Assembly: GCF_020906515.1 (NCBI RefSeq) | Contig: NC_085852.1 | Location: 2,852,001 to 2,916,000, forward strand | Direction: 5' to 3' | Length of the DNA stretch: 64,000 nucleotides | From: Vanrija pseudolonga | Lineage: Eukaryota > Basidiomycota > Tremellomycetes > Trichosporonales > Trichosporonaceae | Shown: positions 10,239 to 20,209 of the stretch, piece after piece | How positions within the stretch are numbered: the stretch's first letter is position 1 | How the letters are laid out: the number at the start of each line of letters is the position of its first letter | Notes under the pieces: generated by a model | What the model was told of the DNA's origin: nothing | The model's input: only the letters and a program-made list of their open reading frames with translations | Databases searched by the model: none | Program-made: the position numbers and the translations under genes

Positions 10239-11054
10239 CTACAGCACACTGACCACCGCGACGAGGATCACAGCGGCAAGCGGCACACCCACGACAGCGC
10301 GTTCGGCGGCCGCGGAAGGCTTGGCAGTGGGCGAAGGCGAGGTCTGGGCACCACCAGAGGAGCCGACAGGAGTACTGTGCGCGGCGCCAGAGCTTTGCGC
10401 AGGCCCAGAGCTCTCCGGCGCACCCGAGCTTTGGGGCACCCCCGAGCTCGTCACCGTCCCAGTACTCTGGGCCAGATCGGCATAGTCGGCTGGGTAATCG
10501 ACATGCGTTCCGTCCGGCTTGATCTCAAACTCCTCCGACGTCGCGAAGAAGCTCGTGTCCGTCTGGGGGCCGGGGATCTCGTCCGTGTCAATCTGGAGCC
10601 AGTATCCCGTGCCAGGGGGCACCTGGTCCGCGCTGCATGGTCAGCGCTCGCCCAGAACACCCGCCCACCTCAGCCTGTTGGCGCTGAACACGCTGCCGTT
10701 GTTGAGGCTGACTGTCGATCCGGCGAACGGCTGGATCGCCTTAGGGAGGATGCTCGCGTCCCGGTTCCACAGGGTGATCGTCGTCTTGTTGGACGCGTTG
10801 TACGCCGGCACGACCTCCCACTCGAGCACGGGGTACCCACCGACCGCCCACGACGAGTTGGCGGTCGGCCACTTGATGCGGCGCGTGTTCATCCCCGTGC
10901 CGACGCAGAGCGTATCGCCTTGCGAGTGGCTGGTGGGGCAGCCGACAGGGCTGCGCTTGGTGCGCGGCGCGCTGGCCACGGGCGTCGGGTCGCGGGGCTC
11001 GAGCGCTGCGGCGAACGAAAGGAGGCCCAGGATGGTGAGGGGAAGGACGAGCAT
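10239..11054 (-). CDS. GPI-anchored KNH-like surface protein (paralog 4)
   Basis: Two exons (11054-10669, 10632-10239), 780 nt, 259 aa, with a 36-nt intron in phase 2. Signal peptide MLVLPLTILGLLSFAAAL. A dibasic TKR site lies at residue ~33, then two Cys in the CPTSHSQGDTLCVGTG stretch. Core: RRIKWPTANSSWAVGGYPVLEWE, ITLWNRDASILPKAI, then after the intron VPPGTGYWLQIDTDE and FFATSEEFEIKPDGTHVDYP. A Ser/Ala/Gly/Pro-rich stalk of SSGxPQSSG-like units follows, then a hydrophobic GPI-type tail (VVGVPLAAVILVAVVSVL). The first intron of paralogs 1-3 and 6 is absent, which groups this gene with paralog 5. Confidence 0.82.
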
Positions 11055-11514
11055 TGTGCGTGAAGGGATGGGAGGGGAAGAGGAGTCGGGGGGTGTCAGG
11101 CCCTCGCTTTATGTTCTTGCTGTGCTCCGCGTCTCGTTGTTTGGATGCGGGATGCAGTGCACCTCGTCGTTGCGTTGTTGCCCACTGCCTCGCTCCGCGG
11201 CATGACAACGCCAAGTTAGCTTAATCCGCATTATGCTTGGGCGGTAAACCGGCACAGTCTGCTGCTGCGTGCCTCGGCAACGGCAGGGACGGGCCCATGA
11301 CTACATCCGCAGGCACAGCAGCGGTCAAGTCAACAACACCGGCAGCTCACTGCAGCAGGTCAATGCAATGCGGAGCGCGTGTTTCAGATGCTGGGAGCAA
11401 CGATACCATGCAGGCTGCAGCGAAGTGGCTTCCTGCCAAGCCGGAGCTGCGCTATGAACCGTGGTGGCAGATTATGACATTGCAATGATGGGCATAAAGA
11501 CAAACCAACCCCTT
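11055..11514. other. Intergenic spacer between paralogs 4 and 5
   Basis: 460 nt. It carries the promoter of paralog 4 (a CTTTATGT stretch near 11107) and the 3' flank of paralog 5. Nothing else recognised. Confidence 0.5.
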
Positions 11515-12185
11515 CTACAACACGCTCATGGCAGCGGCCACGAGCACGGCGGCAAGCGGCGCGCCGACTGCCATCCGCTCTGCGCCAGAGGGCTTCGCCA
11601 AGGAGGCGTACGCGGGCGGATAGTCGACCTTGGAGCCCTTGGGCTTGATCTCAAACTCCTGGCTGGTGGCGAGAACCCACGACTCGTTGCCTTTGGGTGT
11701 GCCGTCCGAGTCGGTCGCCACGCCGCGCATGACGAACCAGTACCCAGGCGCGGGTGGTGTCTGGTCGGCGCTGATGACGCGTTAGCTAGCTTGGCGATGA
11801 AATGAACATACTTGATGGGGAAAGGCGACGACGCGCCGCCGTCCTTCCACTGCTCCCAGGCTCCGAACAGCGCGACGCGCTGAGGAAGAACGCTGACATT
11901 GCGGTTGTACAGCCATACCCAGCCGGTGGTGTACGAAGTGCTCGTTTCCCACTGCACTGCGGGGCGCTCGCCCACCGCCCAGCCCGAGGTGCTGTTCGGC
12001 CAGGTGATCTTAGTGTCGTTGCTGCTGAATCCTGCGCCGACGCAGTCCAACAACGGCGACTGCGATGAGCCTGCCGCACACGGCGGAAGGCCCGTCTGGT
12101 TGAGGCCCGTCGGGGCGACGGTGGGGCTGGCCCAGCCTTGGTTGGCCAGCGAGAGGACTGAAGTGATGAATACGAGGGCGAGCAT
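11515..12185 (-). CDS. GPI-anchored KNH-like surface protein (paralog 5)
   Basis: Two exons (12185-11812, 11770-11515), 630 nt, 209 aa; the 41-nt intron is in phase 2 at the same place as in paralog 4. Signal peptide MLALVFITSVLSLANQGWAS, a Cys pair (CAAGSSQSPLLDC), then TKITWPNSTSGWAVGERP and VWLYNRNVSVLPQRV. After the splice come PPAPGYWFVMRG, VLATSQEFEIKPKGSKVDYP and a hydrophobic tail (MAVGAPLAAVLVAAAMSVL) as expected of a GPI signal. The order ITWP-x-GWAVG, VxWET, VWLYNRN, GYWF and FEI is the closest in this cluster to the classical KNH domain. Divergent from paralog 6 across 430 nt. Confidence 0.82.
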
Positions 12186-12615
12186 GGGTGGTTGGGGATG
12201 GGATGCCTTGTTGCCGGAGCAGCAGGCAGGCAGTTATGAATAGTTGAGAAAGTGGGGCAGCCCGCGGGACCGTGACGTGAGCGACGATGAGCCCAAGGTG
12301 GCCGATATCGTCGGATTCCACTGCAGTGCTGAACACTCCGATGCGGCAAGCTTGGCATTCCCTGACTGCTCCTCGCTTGTCCAAGCGCCGTTGACGACGC
12401 GTTGACGCCATGTGATGGCCCGTCAACAAATGGCGGTGCGCGTCGCCGTGTGGAGCACCATGCGGGATCCTTGGCGTTTGTCTTTTGAATGCCTGGTTGC
12501 CGACGCTACCGAAGGTCACGCAACACAACCCGCCAGCCCCGCGGACGATGCCGGCCTTTTATAAAGGTCGTCTGGTCTCCTCCTCGTCCTCCTCTTGCCA
12601 CCCCCCACACCGACC
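12186..12615. promoter_or_regulatory. Divergent promoter of paralogs 5 and 6
   Basis: 430 nt between diverging starts. A CCTTTTATAAAGG element at 12555-12567, nearly palindromic, lies about 50 nt before the ATG at 12616 and is a strong TATA candidate for the plus-strand gene. No equally clear TATA was found on the minus side. Confidence 0.55.
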
Positions 12616-13476
12616 ATGCTATTAGCCCTGCACACATTCGCCTCGCTCCTCCTCGCCTCCCTCGTGGTCGCGCAGTCCCAGTCCACATCCACACCGACAG
12701 CTGCCCCCACTGCGCCGACGACGATCCCCACCGGCGGCGTGGCGACCACGACAACCTTCCATGGGACGATCAATGATGGCGCCCAGGTCATGACCCTTGA
12801 CACCGCGACAGTCAAGTACATCCTCGCCAATGTGACGGTCAAGTTCCCGACCTCGTCAGACTGGTGTAAGTGCGAGGAGCCGCCTCTGCGCGTCATTTGC
12901 TTACACGACGTAGGGGCAGCCGAGGCCAAGCACCCTTGGCCCAACCTCGCCCTCCTGGGCGGGCCATTGAACAACGTCTCCCTCCCGCCGCTGTCCAGCC
13001 TGCCCCAAGGCTCGCGGTACTACTATGCCTACAACTTCAACCTCACTCTGAACAATGATGACACGTCGCTGCTGAAGGCGCCCTTGGTCGTGGCGCAAGA
13101 GGGTCGAAGCGGAGACCCATCGTGGCCCAACTTCTTACAGCCTGCGAGCTTCGTGGCGAAAGAGTTGATTAATGCCAAGTAAGCAGCTCGTCGGGAACGA
13201 GTGTTGACACGCCCCAGAGTGCGCCCAGGACAAGGTTATTACCTCAGATACCTGTTCGACTCGTACTCGGGCACATCATCCCAGCCCAACAACTTCCTGA
13301 ACGTCACCTCGGACAAGTTTGAGATCAGAGCAGGTAGCATCACCACATACCCGGCAAACTTCTCCGTGGCCGACAATTACCAGTACTCCCCTTCGGAAGC
13401 AATGGGATCAGGCGCTGGAATTGTGCTCCCTGGTTCTCTGTTGGTCGTTGGTTTGCTGGCTGCAGCAGTGCTGTGA
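12616..13476 (+). CDS. GPI-anchored KNH-like surface protein (paralog 6)
   Basis: Three exons (12616-12865, 12914-13178, 13218-13476), 774 nt, 257 aa. Signal peptide MLLALHTFASLLLASLVVAQ, then a Thr/Pro-rich stalk. Core: ANVTVKFPTSSDW, spliced in phase 1 to WAAEAKHPWPNLALLGG, YNFNLTLNNDDTSLLKAPLV, RPGQGYYLRYLF and VTSDKFEIRAGSITTYP. The tail (GAGIVLPGSLLVVGLLAAAVL) is a typical GPI signal. Intron positions and the WPNLxxLxG block pair it most closely with paralogs 1 and 2. Convergent with the GABA transaminase gene, 96 nt between stops. Confidence 0.82.
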
Positions 13477-13572
13477 GAGTCTGATTCCCTGTCTGTAACA
13501 TGAATGCCCCGTGACGTGCTCCCGCACAAGACCTCATAACCCAATGCATGTACATGTCTGCTTCTTCTCCGC

Positions 13573-15247
13573 CTAGCCCTCCAGTGCGACCTCGTTCAAT
13601 GCCTCGCCAAAGACAGCCATGGCACGCGACATCTCCTCCTCGGTGACGATGAGGGCGGGGATGAAGCGGATCGTGTCAAAGCACGACGTGGTGAGGATGA
13701 TGACTCCCTTCTCCTTGCACTTGGTCTGCACGCGCGAGCCAATCTTCTGAGGCAAGGCAGTGCCAGGTGCGAGGCCCTCGTGGGTGAGCTTGTCCGTGTT
13801 GGAGCGGAACTCGACGGCGACCATGAGCTGGGGGGGGGGGAGCGTCAGCCAGGGCCTTTACTAGGATCCATTCTCTACTCACTCCCTTGCCGCGGACGTC
13901 GGCGATGAGGTGGCCAGTCTTGGGGCTGGCCTGGAGCGCGCGGAGAGCGTTGAAGATCTGCTCGCTGCGGGCGGCAACGTTGGCCTTGACCTCGCCCGTG
14001 GCGAGCACGTCCTGGACGGCAACGCCAGCGGCACACGCGACGGGGTTGCCGGCGTACGTGCCGCCCATGGTTCCGGGCTCAAACTTGTCCATGAGGGCCT
14101 TGGACGACGCGATGCCCGAGAGCGGGAATCCATTGGCCACGCCCTTGGCGAAGGTCAAGATGTCGGGGCGCAGGCCGAGGTCCGAGATGGCAAAGTACGA
14201 GCCGGTGCGGTAGAAGCCGGTCTGGACCTCGTCGAGGACGAGAAGGATGCCGTGCTGGTCGCAGAGCGAGCGGAGATGGTGCAGGAAGCGCGGAGGGCAT
14301 GGGACGTAGCCACTGGACGTTAGATGCGTGCAGGTCGGCAACACTCACCCCTCGCCCTGGACAGGCTCAATGAAGATGGCGCCGACGTCGAGCGGGGCGA
14401 CCTGCTGGCGGAAGACGAGGTCGAGCTGGTGGATCGCAGCGTCGACAAGCACGTCCTCAGGGGTCGAGGGCGGCAGGCCGAGCGAGTGCCAGTAGGGGTA
14501 GGGCGCGACGAAGACGCCGGGCTGTATGTCAGCGTGGCACCGAATGCCCCAAACGTACCATGTGCGGGCCGGTCTTCTTCGAGTAGACGGGCTTGGAGCG
14601 GGTGAGGCTCGCGCTGCCGGCCGTGCGGCCGTGGTATGCGCCCTGGAACGTGACGATGGCGTGGCGACCGGTCGAGGCGCGTGCGAGCTTGATAGCGGCC
14701 TCGACGGCTTCAGTGCCTGAGAAGAAGCGTGAGTACTGCTCGCGATAATCAGTGCGCGAGGGCGAGGTGAGTCGCGGGTGACATCGCTTGGGCGAGCACA
14801 CGCCCCTCACACACGAAACTGCCTGCCTCTCGCGCCCGCTCCAACTCACCCGAGTTCCAGAAGTAGATCGCATCGAGCGACTTGTTGGGGAGCACGGGCA
14901 GGAGACGGTCAATGAGCTGGAGGTAGGCGGGGTTCTGGAAGATGGAGCACTGCATGTGGACAATGTTGCCGACCTGCTCCTGCGCGGCGGCCGTGACGGC
15001 AGGGTGCGAGCTGTGCGTGTCAGACGACCTTGTCATCGCCACCTCCTTTCGCCTGCTCTACTCACTGCCCGAGGTTGGTGACGCCAATGCCCGCCGTAAA
15101 GTCGAGGTACTCCTTGCCGTCGGCGGTGGTGAGGGTCAGCCCGCGGCCCTTGACCACGACCTCGTCGTACAGGCGGCCGAGGCCGCGGCAGGTGTGGTCG
15201 CGGCCAAACTGCTCCCACTCGGCGGTTGTGCGGACTTGGATGGGCAT
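13573..15247 (-). CDS. 4-aminobutyrate aminotransferase (class III PLP transaminase)
   Basis: Six exons (15247-15066, 15010-14850, 14716-14559, 14521-14349, 14312-13883, 13827-13573), 1359 nt, 452 aa, close to the usual length. Class III aminotransferase features: YLDFTAGIGVTNLG near the N-terminus, FWNSGTEAVEAAIKLAR (PLP phosphate loop), FQGAYHGRT, IFIEPVQGEGGY, LLVLDEVQTGFYRTG, and ILTFAKGVANGFPLSG with the Schiff-base Lys281. It should transfer the amino group of GABA to 2-oxoglutarate, giving succinate semialdehyde and glutamate. No mitochondrial presequence is obvious, so it is probably cytosolic, as yeast Uga1 is. The last intron's acceptor is preceded by a homopolymer of 11 C (13830-13840 as G on the plus strand). 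GABA use fits the amino-acid theme of the window. Confidence 0.92.
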
Positions 15248-18200
15248 GGTGTGGTGTGTGGTGCTTTACGATGGGGGAGGCGACTGGAGCAGTGACGACG
15301 AGCAGCAAGATATACCCACTCCCCGTCGCTTGGGACGCGAGAGACGAGACGAACGGACCGGCGTGTGCGCATGTTCAGGCTGCTCTGCTCTCGGCCGCTG
15401 GCCGCTCGGCTGGAATGCGGGGCACTGCACTCCAGTATCGGTCGGCATGGTTGTTGACATGTCAGCTGGATGGGTGGGTGGCCATAACCGATCGCTTAGG
15501 ACGCGGAGAGTCCGCCGACGCGCCGCTGCTGGGCGCGCGCCGACTGCCGTGCCGCTCGCTGCCTTGCCGATTCAAGGTTGCTCTCGAAGCCTCGTCAGCT
15601 GTCGGGCCGTGTCAGTTAGACCCGCGAGGTTCAGCGAGCGCGTCGGTGGACATGGGCGCTGGACAGGGAGTGATGGCATCGTAGTGATGATTCCAGCCGA
15701 CAAGTTGAGAAATGTGGACAGGGTCGTCGGCAACGTGACACTGGGTGGCGCCTACCTCCGCACATTGCCGAAGAATGTCAATGACACGGCTCTGGCCTCC
15801 AGCTGCAACGTGCACATGCACCCTGTTCAACTCATGCATGGACATTGCTTGTATGCACAGTTGATGATTTCTATCACCTGCATGCTTCATTTAGGGGAGT
15901 AGCAAGCTGACGCTTGGAAAGGACCCACAACGAGCTCTTGGCACCGGCGCTTAACGACTGTCCTCTCGGCAGACCTAAGCGCCGACTGCGAAACGAATGC
16001 GACGAACGCCTACACGGCTCTGCAAGTCAACAACACCTTTGGCAAGTAGTCCATGCCTCACGATCTATGCACATGTGTGGCAGTGGGGAGAACGCCGCGA
16101 CTCGGCCGTGGCCGTACCCGAGAAAGCTGCTGACTACGCGAGCCGGTCAAAGGAGGGCTCGGACCGTGCTGCAGCTTGCTCCAGGTGTTGCCCTCCACCT
16201 CCCTTTCCCCAGAGATCTATACTGACACGGCCCGGTACTCAGCACGAGGCTGAAGGTCACTCCTCCCCCCTTGGAGCTGAGTATGTCCACTTTCAGTACC
16301 GGCAACAGAAGATAAGCCTGCACCAGCCACAGAGGAAAGAGCACCTCCCGAACCCCGCGACGGCGACTCCGCTCGTCAAGCCGGAAGCCGAGCTCCAACC
16401 CGACTTGTTCGTCTCCGCGCCTCCGCAAGCGTATCTTTCACAGGCCCTCTGGCTCACGTGCAAGAGAGCGGAGGCGCAGATCACATGCACACCCCCGGGG
16501 CCGAGATTACGCTTGTCTTATCGTTTCGCACGTACGTCAGAAGCAAGTCAGCGGCTAGATCGTCGCTGCCATCGGCGCCGCCCAGATCGTGTGAATGCCG
16601 CGCACATCATGCCGCTGATGATCATGTGACGTGCTAGGCGATCAGTTGTGCGCCCTTGTCACGGTGTCGTATCTTATCTTGGTGTGAGTCGGGCGGTATG
16701 TAAGCGTCACTGCTCCGACCGACCTCGCTCCCAGTCCATCCGGAAGGCAGTGTTTCCAGCGCCCCGCTGTTCGGAACGGGGGGAAACTAAGCGTGAGTTA
16801 GTCACCTTACGATGCAGTAGTGGGTGTGACATGGTCTTTCAAGACCACCCCGGACGGACTGGAGACACGGCAGCGTGAGCGTCGGTCGGCCCATCCAACC
16901 GTCCCAATCTCGATCACCTCGTCGCCTTGTCATTCGGCACACCCCGGACGCACATTTATTCTCTGCTGCGAACAGGGCTATCCGGGAGACCCAATTGTGG
17001 ACCAACTAGCGGGAAGAAGAGTGCGCGAGTGTTGATGAGATGGAAGAGACACCAAGACTGGACTCCAAGTGGCCCAACGCGACCGCCACGTCGCTCGTGG
17101 CAGACAAAAGCCCGTCCAACCAGGCTACATCCCTTCACCAATCGGCGCTCAAACCCACTAGACGGCAGAGCAAAGCCCCAAGCTCCACGCCTCCGTCATC
17201 GCGGAAGCGACCACAGCCGTCGACTGCGGACGAACGCGTACACCCTCGACGGTTGGTTCACCCGATAGCCTCGGCTCAGCTAACCGCGGACACGACCACG
17301 GGTGGCTGCCACGGATGACCCGCATGTTTGTACCGGCCTTTTCGAGACGTTTCGTCAACACACCTGGGACATGCTGTTGGACAAAGTGCGAGCGGCCGTG
17401 GAGTGAACACTGTGCGCCGGTCGAGTGGCAACTTGTCCTGGTCCTTTCGTCCGGCCCGCCGTGACCAAAGTGTCGGCGACGCGCCCACACTTCGCCGTAC
17501 CTTCCACCTCCCCCATATCCCTAACGGCCAATCTCTGTCTTCCTCAAGGTGCCGTCATGAAGCGTCACCCACTCCGAGCGGTTACAAACGCGGCGCCTCC
17601 CCGAACGTGTCGGAATGTCCCTCCATAGTGTACTGGCAATGGACGGAGCCTCTCAACCAACACAGGACCGATCTACCCCTTCCTCCTCGCAGACATATCG
17701 CGGGACCCCGGCCCCGACCGGCATCGGCGGCAACCACAACTCCACCAACACGGACGAGGACAGCTATCTCCCAGCCGAGTCCACGAAGCCGGACTCTCTG
17801 GGGTGGGGTACGGGGTACATATCGTCGTGCGGCGTGGGGTGGGGGAGTCACTGGCTCGCTTGTGGCGCCAAACGCATGTCACCGGCGACCGGCGCGCGTC
17901 TGGGGCCTCGTCGAGTAGGGCAGGCAGCGGCGCGATCCTACTCGACGGCGCTTGGTGCGTGTCGGTGTCCGGCCGACGCAATGTTGTGGCGCCACGACGG
18001 TGGTCAGCCCGTCGAGATGTGTATCGCCACAAAGTCGCCACGAAGTGCACGGTCTTCATCGTCCTTCATGGCGCAAGGACATGCCGCCTCGTCGCTCCCA
18101 AAATCTCGTCTCGATGCAGCAAGGCTATGTACTGTAGTGCCCCCCGCGACACACCCATACGATGCATAACCGCCGCTTACGTGCGGCGATAGCGATACGC

Positions 18201-18510
18201 ACAGGGACACGGCGGCTACCTCGTATTGTAGCAACATTCGGCACCAAGTCGCCGACCCTGTGCCAAGTGCCTGTTCGGCGCTTAGTGCGGCTGCTGTCCT
18301 GTCACTCTGCCCAAGTTTTGTCCATCGTTGCTGCTGTCGGCGCGGAGCAAGCAGTGCAGCGTACGAGCCAGCCAACCATATATGCGCTCGGAGGTCGGTC
18401 GGGGCCACGAGCTTCCCCGCATGGCCAGGCTCTGACTCGACGGTATCTCTCCCGCCCGGCCGAAGAGACTTGACCTCTTCTCTGCTCTTTTCACCAACAC
18501 CACCGACACT
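15248..18510. other. 3.3-kb spacer with no confident gene
   Basis: Between the divergent GABA transaminase and AAAP transporter genes. A TATA-like site for the former lies near 15308-15315 (minus strand) and an ATATATGCG stretch near 18378 for the latter. Open frames lack family motifs. Around 15973-16050 an exon-like piece (ADLSADCETNATNAYTAL, then VNNTFGK) is followed by a GT...AG candidate intron, but no continuation I recognise; it could be a decayed gene. From 17040 to 18100 there are longer Ser/Thr/Pro-rich frames of unclear status. Confidence 0.4.
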
Positions 18511-20209
18511 ATGACGTTCAAGGACGACCTCGAGGCGCGCGCCTCGCCACCAAGCTCGACGGCGACCCCGCCCAACGAGAAGTCGCAGTACTCTGCCGGC
18601 GTGTATGATACCGAGGTCGACGCGGTCTTCGGCGCCCAGGGCGAGGGGCACGTCAACTACACTTCTATGGGATGGTGAGTGGGGTGTGTTAGCTGGGCCG
18701 TGCGTGCGTCTGGGTGGCAGCTGCAGATAGTGAGCGGCGTCACCATGCATACTGCTCTGGTCGCTCGATGGAGACCAGGCGGTGTGATGAGATTGGGTCG
18801 TGAAAACAATCTTGCCAAGTCGGAGTGAAAACTCGTCGTGGCGGGAGGCACGCAGCGAGGTTGCCGGCGGCTGCGCTCGGCTAGCCGTCACATGTCCCAT
18901 TGCTGACCTTGGCGCAGGATCAAGACCGCGGTGATCCTCACCAAGACGCAGATCGCGCTCGGCATCCTCGCCATGCCGACTGCGCTGCAAGCGCTCGGCG
19001 GCGTCCCTGGCACGCTTCGTACGTCCCCTCCCCCGTCTGCCGCTAACGCCAGTGATCGTCGGGCTCGGCCTGCTGACCACATGGTCCGACTACGTCGTAG
19101 GCCTGTTCAAGCGCAACCACCCGGAAGTGTACAGCATGTCCGACGTCGGCTTCATCCTCTTCGGCAAGGCAGGCCGCGAGTTCTTCACGGCGGCGTACGC
19201 GCTCTTCATGATCGCCATCACGGGCGCGGCGTTCGTGCCCATCAGCATCGCGTTCAACACGATCACGACGCACGCGACGTGCACTGTCGTGTGGGCTGTG
19301 ATTGGCGCTGTAGGCTGTTTCGCGGGCGCGTCGATCCAGACCCTGAACAAGGTCAGCATCATCGGCTGGATCGGCGTCGGCGCCATCCTGACCTCGGTGC
19401 TCATCGTCACCATCGGCGTCGGCGTGCAGGACCGCCCGGCAGCCGCGCCCCAGCCACCCCTGCCGTGGGAGAAGGACATCCACGCCTTCAAGTCGGCCGG
19501 GTTCTGGGACGCGATCAACTCCATCTCGACCGTCATCTTCGGCCTGTGCGGCACGCCGGCCTTTTTCTCCATCATGTCCGAGATGAAGGACCAGAGGATG
19601 TACAACCGCTCCCTTGCGCTGTGCCAGACGCTCGTCATCTCAACGTACACCGTCATCGGCGTGGTCGTGTACTACTACTGCGGGCAGTACCTCGCCGCGC
19701 CGGCGCTCGGGTCGGCGGGACCCTTGCTCAAGAAGGTGTGCTACGGTATCGCGCTCCCCGGGCTGTTCGCGTCCGCGATTCTCTACTGCCACTGCGGCGC
19801 CAAGCTCATCTTTGTGCGCCTCATGCGCGACAGCGTGCACTTGACAGCGCACAGCTTCACGCACTGGGCCGTGTGGCTGGGCATTGTCGGCGTGTGCACG
19901 CTGTTGGCGTTTATCCTCGCCATGGCCATCCCCTTCTTCGGCCCGCTCGTGTCCCTCATTGGCGCGCTGTTCGGGACCATCATGTGCATGCAGTCCACGG
20001 GCTGGATGTGGCTCCACGACAACTGGGCCAAGCGCAAGGACAGCCCGACGCTCAGCTTCTGGCTGCTGGCCGCGCTCAACTGGTTCCTCATCGTCTTCGG
20101 CTCGTTCATCTGGGTCAGCGGCATCGCAGCCGGCGCAATCTCCATCCGCGACGCGTACCGCTCCGGAACGGTCTCCAAGCCGTTCTCGTGCGCCGACAAC
20201 TCGGGATAG
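18511..20209 (+). CDS. AAAP-family amino-acid transporter (paralog A)
   Basis: Three exons (18511-18674, 18918-19018, 19053-20209), 1422 nt, 473 aa; introns are 243 and 34 nt. The N-terminal ~50 residues are polar and carry the motif AVFGAQGEGHVNYTSMGW. About 11 hydrophobic helices follow, starting KTQIALGILAMPTALQALGG, the transmembrane amino-acid permease (PF01490) signature. Such proteins move amino acids across plasma or vacuolar membranes; specificity is unknown. It shares high identity with the gene at 41971-43412 over the whole length, including AMPTAL, FSIMSEMK/FSVISEMK, SAGPLLKKVCYGIALPGLFA and KPFSCADNSG/RPFSCADNSK at the end. The long first intron may hold regulatory sequence. Confidence 0.9.

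Noticed and set aside
18004-19080. 358-codon minus-strand frame over the AAAP paralog A promoter and first exon
   Set aside because: Overlaps a well-supported gene and carries no motif.
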